Assembly (NCBI GenBank): GCA_030267565.1
Contig: BRXU01000001.1
Location: 5,146,001 to 5,210,000 of the forward strand
DNA from: Pleodorina starrii
Lineage: Eukaryota; Chlorophyta; Chlorophyceae; Chlamydomonadales; Volvocaceae
Reading direction: 5' to 3'
DNA: 64,000 bases
The notes beneath the pieces were generated by a model. The model was not told the DNA's origin. It searched no databases and saw only the letters and a program-made list of their open reading frames with translations. This document shows, one piece after another, positions 51,101 to 60,100 of the stretch (within the stretch, counting starts at the first letter, position 1; each line of letters begins with the position of its first letter). Both the position numbers and the translations under genes were made by a program.

Positions 51101-54100
51101 GACGGGGCAGTTCCAAATGATCATAGACCACGAGCTTCGCCGTCACGGGCTCGAGGGCTTCGCCATGGCGTTTGTGGACGACATCCTGGTATTTTCGGCC
51201 ACCGCGGAGGAGCATGTGCAGCACTGTGAGGCGGTGTTTCGGTGTCTGATGGAGTGCGGCCTGCGCCTGCACCCTGAGAAGACCATCATCGCTGCGGAGG
51301 AGGTCGAGTTCTTGGGGCACATGTGCTCGGCGATGGGTGTCAGGCCCATGGATGCCAAGTGCGCGGCCATCATGGCGCTGCAGCCGCCGACCAACCTGAC
51401 GGAGCTACAAGCGTTGCTGGGGCTGTGCAATTACTACCGCTGCTACGTGCCGCATTTCAGTGAGATCGCGGCACCGCTGAACCAGCTCACGCGCAAGGGC
51501 ATCGTCTGGGGGGAGCAGACTTGGCAGCCGGAGCACCAGGCGGTGCTGGACGCGATCAAGGCGCATTTCCGTCAAGAGGGGCTCATTCTGCGCCGGCTGC
51601 AGCCCGGCCGACCCATCATTTTGCATACGGACTTCTCGGCCAGTGGCATCAGCGGCGTGCTCGGTCAGTTGGACGATGACGGCAACGAGTACCTGGTGGC
51701 GTGTGTTTCCCGCTCGCTCAACGCTCACGAGCGGAACTACATCAGCTACAAGGGTGAGATGCGTGCGGCGTGCTGGGCGATGCAGGCCATGCGGCCGTAC
51801 CTGCACGGCGTGCAGTTCACGCTAGTCACTGACCACGCACCGCTCCTCTGGCTCATGGAGAACACCGGCGCCGGCAGCGCCGGAGTCTACCAGCGGTGGC
51901 AGCTGATCATGAGCCAGTACGACTTCAACATCACTCACCGGCCGGGCGCGCTCCACCAGAACGCTGACGCGCTCAGCCGCATGCCGCGGCCGAGCACCGC
52001 TGACGGTACGGGCTCGCGCATGGATGAGGAGGATGACCCGGTCCCGCCCAAACCTCAGCTAGTGCCGTACCCGCGCGCCCTCGTCACCGGCACTGCGGCC
52101 AGCCTCAGCGGACCCATCCAGGTCCTGCTCACCCGCTCCCAGGCCCAACGCGAGCGACTACATGCTGCGCTCGCGGTGGGGAGCAACAGTGTGCTCCCCA
52201 CGGCTGAGGAGCTGCTGGCAGGCAACAATGGTACGTTGACAGATCCAGTGGATCGGTGCCCAGTGGAGGAGCTGCTGCCGACTCAGCTTGCCACGCGGCA
52301 GCTCGTGCAGCATGCAAACCGCCTGGCGCGGGAGCACCGGGTTGCACTCAACGCCATCGCCTGCGAGCCACCCCGCGCTGCGGTTATGGAGCGGCCAGCA
52401 TCAGCAGAGCAGGACCCGGTCACCGTCGCGCTGAACAGCAGTTTGAATTCGCATCACTTCCTGGAGAAAGCGCTGTCGGAGGGGTTGGTGGTGGTGGAGT
52501 ACGGCAGCCACGCGGCGGGCCTGGAGGCTGTTCTGCGAGCAGGGTGGCACGTGCGGGCGTATCATGTCGCGGATGCACTGCCGCCGGCTGGGCTCAAGAT
52601 GCTGCGCCAACGTCTGCGGGCGCTGGAGATTGAGTACCCGCATCAACTCAGGTCCTCTGCGGTTCATAGCCCTTTCAATCAGCTCCCCACGTCCGGTGAC
52701 GTGACGGAAGCCATGCTGCGCAACTTGGGGGCCGCCAAACAGCATCAGTGGCTGGTGGTGGGAGCTGCCGAGTCGGCCGTCGACCCGCGGGCCAGGCGCA
52801 TTCTGCAGCTCATCGGCGCCCTGCAGCGTTTACAGCCGCGCCTGCTGCCGGGTTACTTCGTGCAAATCGCTGGAGACACAACCGCTGACACGGCCTTTGG
52901 CAACGGTTTCCTGGTGGACCTTGCCTGCTTGGGGCAGAGACAGCACGGCCTGGCGACGCTGTACACCAGCCTGGGGGAATCCAAACGGCTTTCGCGCATG
53001 ACTGGCTCACATGCGTGGGCCAGCCCCGTGGCGGAGCTCTCGGGTCTGCTGCCGGGGCGCACTCTCGCGCCGCTGGCGTCACCGCTCTCGGATCCGTACC
53101 TCCGCTGTGACGTTCCAGGCGCGCGGCCAGTTGTCTTGCCGCCGGGGGACCTCTTCGGTTCACCGCCGCCAGGCCTCATCGAAGCCGAGCCGCTGACAGC
53201 GCAGCAGCTGGAGCTCGTACTTGGACTCAGTGGGTCAGTGACAGCAAGCGCCCCAGAGGCGCTGCGTCGGGAGCTCCTGGCTTCGGGCCCATCCTTCCCT
53301 GCAGCATCGCAAGTCTTCGCCTTCAGCCAGGCGCTGCAGAGGGCCTACATGACGCCGCACCACATGGCAACTCTCAAACCCACCTATGCAGCAGATCAGC
53401 CGGCCTTTCCGCTGGGGGGGGATGGGGTGCCGCCGTACACAGCGGACAGGCCAGCGGCTTTTGTAGCGCTCGCCACGCGTCCCTCGCCGTCGCTCTTCAG
53501 CTGCACGACGCTGGTCTCTGAGGTAGCGGAAGTGCTGGATGGCCAGCAGCCAGCCAACCTTACGGATCCTTGCCTCGATCTGGAGATGCGCCACCTGCTG
53601 CGCCATGGCTGCTACAGCGAGCAGCTATCGCCAAAGGAGCAGCAGCGCATCACCAAGCAGGCCAGTTCATACCGTGAGTCGGGGGGCCGGTTGCTGCGCT
53701 ACATGCCGAATGGCACTGTGCGGGAGGTGCCAGAGCCAGCGCAACGGCGGGACATTATCGATCGGGCGCACAGCAGTCTGGGGCATTTCGGCAGCCGTCG
53801 GACGCTGGGGCTCCTGCAGTGCGGGTTCTGGTGGCCCGGCATGTCACGTGACGTGTCGGCCGTGGTGGCGTCATGCAAGCTGTGTGATCAGGTCAACGCG
53901 GCAGGCAACGTGCGGCCAGAGCAGCTGCAGCCGCTGCCCATTCGGGGACCTCTCTACCGCTGGGGCTGTGACCTGGCGGGGCCCCTGCCGCCCACCAAGC
54001 GCGGTAACGTGATGGTCATGATTTGTGTGGAGCACTTCACCAAGCACATCGAACTGGTAGCACTGCCCAACAAGACTGCGGACGAGACGGCGCGTGTGCT

Positions 54101-57100
54101 GCTGGAGCGGGTGCTTTGCCGGTTCTCCGCGCCAGCGGAGGTGCTTACTGATCGTGGCCAGGAGTGGGAGGGCGCCTTCGCGGCGTTGTGCGAGCAGTGC
54201 CTGATTGACCACCGGACCACGTCGCCCAATCATCCGCAAGCTGACGGTGCTGCTGAGCGGGTCGTCCAGACCACGAAGAAGGCGCTGCGGAAGTACTGTG
54301 CGGAGCAGCGGAGCGCGGCGGATTGGGACGACTACCTGCCGTGGCTGCAACTGGGCTACAACTGCTCCCCACAGGCCTCAACGGGGCACTCGCCGTACCT
54401 GCTGCTGTACGGCGCGCAGCCGGTCATCCCGCCTGCTGTCCGCGAGCGGGTGACGGAGCCTCTGGACCCTGCCAACGAGACGCAATTCTATGACCACCTG
54501 ACGCGTCGGGCAGAGCTCTTCCAGCGGCTGATGCCGGAGGCCGCTGGCAATTTGCTCATCGCTCAGCACCGGGACACGCAGCGGTACGCGCGGGTCAGGG
54601 CTGGGGGTTATCAGCCTCGCATCGAGCGGTTTGAGCCGGGCGACTACGTGTATGTGCTGGCTCGCAATCGCAACAGCACCCTGCAGCCGCCGACGCGGGA
54701 CAGTGTCCTACGCGTCGTCCAGGTCAGTCCCGCCGGTGTCGTCACGCTGCGCGGGCGCTGCGGCACGGAGCGCAAGGAGCATGTCAGCCAGCTCCGGCCG
54801 TGCCACCTGCCGGACCTCGACCCCATCGTGGACCCGCGCCTGGCGGTGCCGCCGGCGGATCTGGCGTGTGAGGTTTGTGGGTTCCCGGATCAGGAGGAGG
54901 TCATGCTGCTGTGTGACGGCTGCGGCACGGGCTGGCACATGCACTGCTTGCGGCCGCAGCTCACCCAGGTGCCCAGTGGCACTTGGGTCTGCCCCGACTG
55001 TGCGGCGGCAGGGATCACAGTGGAGCAGATTGACGCAAAGCCGGTGCCAGCGGCGCCGGAGACCCAGCCCAACATCTTCCCCAACGCGCAGCAGCGCCGC
55101 CGCCAAGCTGCGGCGGCAGCCCTGGACGGGCGGGCCGTGCGGCGGCGGGTCAAGGATCCCGTCGCTCTCTCTGCGGCCGTTTGTGAGGGTGTCGCCCGCT
55201 ACCTAGGTCCAGGGAGCGGTGCTCAGCAGTACGAGGTCACGTACGACAACGGCGCTGTGGAGCGCATGACCATGGCGACACTTCGCAAGCACCTCGTGCC
55301 GAAGTCGAGTGCTGGATCACCATCGTCACGACGGCGGCGCACCAGCCTTGCAGGCAGCACCAGCGCGCTACCGGACATTTGGGATTTTGGCAGCCTGACC
55401 GGAGCTCGAGCGGCTTTTGACCAGCTCGTTCCGGCAGCGGAGTACCCCGACGGCCAAGTGGCCAAGTTCGTCAACTTGCTGCCTCGAGGCTTGGCGCACT
55501 TGCGGCGCAGCACCCGGGCGGGTGAGCTCACCCCGGAGCCGCGCCAGGCGCACGGCCATGAGGTGGAGGCGTTGGTGCGGGCGGTGGATTTCGGGTTGTG
55601 TGCGGGAGTGCTTGACCCGTGGGCGGGCAAGGGGACAGTGGTGCGGGCGTTGCAGCAGAAGGGATACCGGGTGTTCAGCAACGATCCGTTCGACGGTCAT
55701 GTGGCTGACAGGCATGAGGACCCCCTGCAGCCGGGGTTCTACCTTCGAGTTCAGGACGTTTGGCCTTTCGACGCGGTGGTGTCCTCGCCGTGGGCGGCAG
55801 CGGTTGATCTGGCCTTGCCGCTGGCCGCCAGGTTCGCGCCCATAGTCGCCATGCATGTGGCGGCGCACTACGTCACCGACGCGCATGAGGCGCGCCGCCG
55901 CTATCTGCGGAGCCTGACGGAGGCGGGCAGGTTGGCGCTGATTCTAGGCTTGCCGAAAGGGGTTTGGGGCCGCAGGTGTGTGTGGTTGGTGGTTTTCGCG
56001 AGTCGGGGGCTTCGGGATCAGCTGCTACGGGCCAAGGGCCAGGCGAACGGTCCATGGGTGATGGTGTAGTGCTGTCGGGGAGGTTGCGAGCCAGTCAGTT
56101 GGGTTAAGGCGAAGGGTAGGATTTTCGAGCAGGGGGGGCAACCTGCTTTCCATCTCTGTTGCAGCGACATTTGTCTCTTTCGAGGGTTTCAACCCGTCAT
56201 AGCGAACTGCCTGCAGACCGTCAAGTCTGCGTTAGCTGAGGGCCTTCGCCCGTAGCATGGCTTGTTTCACGAACGCTGAACCCAGCAGCATGTAGTTGCG
56301 GACCTGTCGTTTAGGCCGCCGAGCACTGCATTTTCCAGCGGACCCGTCGCGTGGCCGCGTTGCGTTGAGCGACTTCCCGTGAAGCGCTGCTTTCTCCGCG
56401 ATGTGCTATCTGAACCCCGTGCGTGTAGACACCGCCGGTGCCGCGTGTTGTGTTTTTGCGTGTTGGTGCGAGCCGAGCAGCTTTCTCTGGCGTTTCAGCT
56501 GGGGGGGAGTCAGCGCGAGGCTCACCCAACGAGCCGTTTACGTCGTGTGTCGTGACAGCTGTCACGACACACTGCGTTATTGACACAGCGCGTCTATCTC
56601 GCTAGTTTTGCTGTTCTTGCCACTTTCGGGCAATTTTGTCAGTTACGGTTAGTTGGGCGGTTAGCACGCCGGAACGTGATCGTGCGACCGATCCAGGGCG
56701 CTTTCAGCCCGTATTGATTAGAGTTGTTGTAGTCATTATGTTGCATTACGTGCTTTTTGCCGTGCGGTATCGGGCAACAGCGCCTGCTTGTCGGAGGACT
56801 TCGTATGCAGATGTGGATACGTAGGCTCCAGGGTGGGTCCCTTGCTCGGGCCCCGCAGTCCCGGCTTTGAGCTGCTGCTCGCGCAAGCGCGAGCAGCGGC
56901 TCAAAGCCGGGACTGCGAAAATAGTCTAAACAACAGCAGTCGCTGGCCAGTCGTCAACTGGTTGTGGACCGTGACAACAAGCAAAGGAATAGCCTGCGCT
57001 TCGTGTCCACCTAGACCACCGCAATAACATTCGTCACTTGTAACCTCAATAGCTTTCTCTCGCCTTCAGCCATAGTCGTCCCTGTTGACCCTGGGCGCTC

Positions 57101-60100
57101 GCAGTCCGCGAGCGCGATCAGCTAGGGAGTGCGCCGTCCGGGACGCGCGCCGTTCAGCGCGTGTCCCCAGTTCTGGGCGCCGTCAACTCATCGCCAAAGA
57201 GACTATTTTCACCTGCCCAAAGATACCTGCATTCGTACTGCAGACTGGTAAAGGTGACTCGAGCTTGTTGGGCAGGCCTGACCGAGCCTTTCTATCATAG
57301 CCGGGCTTTGGGATCCTGCCGTACTTGGATCATGAGCGGCACTCAGCTCCCGCTCAGGCAGTGATCGCCGGAGTGACGGCACTCAGATCCCGTCTTCCGG
57401 AGTAGATTCCGCGGCGTTCCCCCATCCTTGACCGAGGAGGGGTTTCCTGGTGTAGACCGTACAATCCAGGCTTTCGACACGCTGTGTCAATTACGCTATG
57501 TGTCGTGACAGCACGTCACATGCGCTACATCAGTCGGTGGCGGCAGTCGATGGGATCTGGGCACCATCCTTGCGCCTTCCTGGGTCTTGAGGTTGATGGA
57601 ATGATGGAATGGGCTGCCTCCGAAACCCAATCTCTCTTTCTTGTTTTCCTGCGCAGGCAACGTGCCGCCACTCCGGCCTGTCCGTAGCCCTCAAGGTGAG
57701 GCGCTGCTCCCTTTGCGCCTCCGGAATCGCTACCCTTGCGTCACACGGTGTTCATGCGCCGTTGCCGTGCCGTCGAGGAGCACAATCGTGTCTTTACGGA
57801 GTGTCGACCTCTTGGCTCTTTAGGCCTTGATGGTGTTGTGGCCACACCGCGCCGCACCACTGTCGCCTCCGCCCCGCCTGACCATATCGACCAAATCGCC
57901 CGAGGTTTCCGTCCCTCCTCCCGCAGGTCTACTTTCTGTCCAAGGTGCCCACGAACGTCATCCACATGTAAGCGCGGCACTGCACTTCACTGTACTGCAC
58001 TACCCTGCGCTGCGCTCGCGGCCGAACCGACAAATCCCGTATCCTGCGGTTGTAGTCAGCGCTCCCCGCATGGCCGGTCCCAACGTGTGTGCTTTCCAAG
58101 TGGCCTTGGCCTGGTGCCCCAAAGCTCAAACCTGCCATCCTGTGTGTGTGTGTGTGTGTACGCCTGTCCTGGCCCGTTGCAGGATCGTGCGCGAGATCCA
58201 GGTACGTACGTCAAGTGGTGGGAGTCACTGGGGAGCGGCGGGCAGCGGGCTCAGCAGTTGCATCTGCCTGGCGAGTCTTGAATTGACGCGCTGCGTTTCT
58301 GGAAGCTACCATTGGGAGCACTGATGGCCAATATGGTAGAGCATTGATTCATTTCCTATTGAGCATTCTGCAGTGTCGTGCGCGTTTTGCGTTTCCCTGC
58401 GCAATCGCCTTAACCGATTTACGACTCCCGTACTGCCTATGTACGACAACCAGATCCACGTGGAGCTGGTTCACAAGCACATCGTGATGCTGTACGCCGC
58501 CTTCCAGGTGAGTGAGTGGGTGGGTGGGACGGTGGGTGGGTGAGTGGGTGGGTGAGTGAGTGAGTGGGTGGGTGGGTGGGTTGTGGGTGGGTGAGTGAGT
58601 GAGTGGGTGGGTGGGTGGGTGGGTGGGTGGGTTGTGGGTGGGTGAGTGAGTGAGTGGGTGGGTGGGTGGGTGGGTGGAAGTGCCGAGGGAAAGGGACGCG
58701 GCGGGCGGGAAAATGACATCACTGAGGTGAGTGAGGACCAAAGTGGGCGAACCGGTTGCTTGGAGCAAGCGACACTTACCAGGCATGATTGTTATCTGAC
58801 TGACTGAGGGACGGGTCCGCGGGCGGCTGTGTGACCGGGAGGCTGGAGTGTGCAAGCAGTGCGACATGCTGTGACGGCGCCTCGCCCATCGCCCCTGCCC
58901 CGATCAATCTGGCTATGCCCTAGGTGGCCAAGCCGAATTCCGTATCTGCAACCGCACATGTTTGCACGTTCGTCGTTAGTCTTACTCATCCCATGCCCAC
59001 CGCCCGCCCGCTTGTTGGCTCGCGTGTCAATGCCCTCAGGATGAGGTGCGATGGGCTTCGGCACCGCAGGCGGTGCGGCTCGGAGGTTAGGCAGTGGCGG
59101 CGGGTGGGGGCTAGATGTTGTTGAGCCGCCGCGGCGGGCGCAGTCACTGGCTGGGGGCTGGGGGCCGGTACACAACCGAACTTTACGTTTCGCCGGGCAC
59201 TTCCGCACATGTGGTGCCTTCCGCCTGCGGGTGAGCTGGGCTGACGTCGGCCGCCATACCCGCTCGACCCCGCCCCTGTACACAGAAGCGGCTGGTGCTC
59301 GTCCAAGAGTACGCGGGCCGGGGCGACCTGTACGGCATCTACCGGTCTCTCAACCGCCGCATGACCGAGGCCCAACTGACTCACCTGGTGTTGGCTCCCT
59401 TCATGGAGGCGCTGGCCTACCTGCACGCGCGGGGGATATGCCACAGGTGAGCGACACAGCGGCGGCAGGGAGGGAGGGACCCGGCGGGTGGGGGGAGGTC
59501 GGAGGTGGAGGGTAAAAACGAAGATACCGCAGCGAAGGGACGAAGACGGCGAACGGACCCGGAACCCAGCAGTCTACAGCAGCTTTGTTTGATCCCCTCG
59601 TTCATCGGTCCACGCCCACGCCCATCCTAGATGCACCGACTCCTTTTGTGGCTGTCTTTCTCCGCCTCTTCTTGCCGCCCTCCGTATTGCACTGCACTGC
59701 AGGGACGTCAAGGTGCGTGTGCCGCTGTGTGAGCGCCATTGCGGGACGGCAACACGGCAGAGGGGTAGCGTTGGGGCCGCGGCGGCGGTGATCTGATCTG
59801 ATCTGATCTGCCAGCGAGGGCTGCTGCTTGCGAGTGAACCCCCTGAAAACTGCGACCCGTCTCGCTGCTCCCGCTTCCCTCGTGCTGCCTCCCCAGCCCG
59901 AGAACATTCTGTTCACCAACGACTGGCGGCTGCTGATTGCGGACTTCGGAGTGTCCATCGACCTCAACCAGGAGAGGGCGGTCACACGGGCGGGAACACG
60001 TGAGTGCGGAGGAGGAGGGGGGCGGAGGGGCGGGGGCGGGCAAGGGCGGGAGGCTGCCGCTGCACCCGGGGGCCCTAGAGCGGGTCAGAGCAAGAGCACG

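Larger units (their letters stand above)
49640..56558 (+). mobile_element. Gypsy-pol element with terminal inverted repeats and methyltransferase-like domains
   Basis: A 6.9-kb insertion in the intron between the kinase Gly-loop and VALK exons. Its left end is CTGTCACGACACA and its right end is the exact inverse TGTGTCGTGACAG. The ends stay similar for a few more bases (CGT at the same offset). One long pol-type reading frame fills most of it. I found no LTR pair, no tRNA-primer site and no recognisable gag or protease. Subtracting this element and its 953-bp neighbour from the 8083-nt intron leaves 211 nt, a normal intron here, so both are insertions. Read as an LTR retrotransposon it is 5'-truncated. 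Read as a TIR element it is a gypsy pol mobilised like a DNA transposon (compare Ginger). The bases outside the outer ends are CCAC (left) and GCAC (right), a possible imperfect 4-bp duplication. Confidence 0.7.
56559..57511. mobile_element. 953-bp non-autonomous TIR element (or LTR-like unit)
   Basis: Bounded by inverted repeats of about 35 bp. The left end is CTGTCACGACACACTGCGTT followed by ATTGACACAGCG. The right end, read inverted, matches with about five differences. No coding potential is seen. It has an internal hairpin (56854-56917) and a tandem near-repeat (GGCACTCAGCTCCCGCTC / GGCACTCAGATCCCGTC, about 57340-57395). The shared 19-bp left end and near-identical right end relate it to the pol element, so it is probably a MITE-like derivative mobilised by it. 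It could instead be one LTR of that element, but no second copy exists in the window. Confidence 0.65.

Noticed and set aside
57341..57395. CRISPR-like repeated units near GGCACTCAG
   Set aside because: Only two imperfect copies inside a transposable element; no array structure.
49640..57511. Ordinary LTR retrotransposon with paired LTRs
   Set aside because: The 953-bp terminal block has no second copy at the 5' side; similarity between the two left ends stops after 19 bp, and no PPT abuts 56559.
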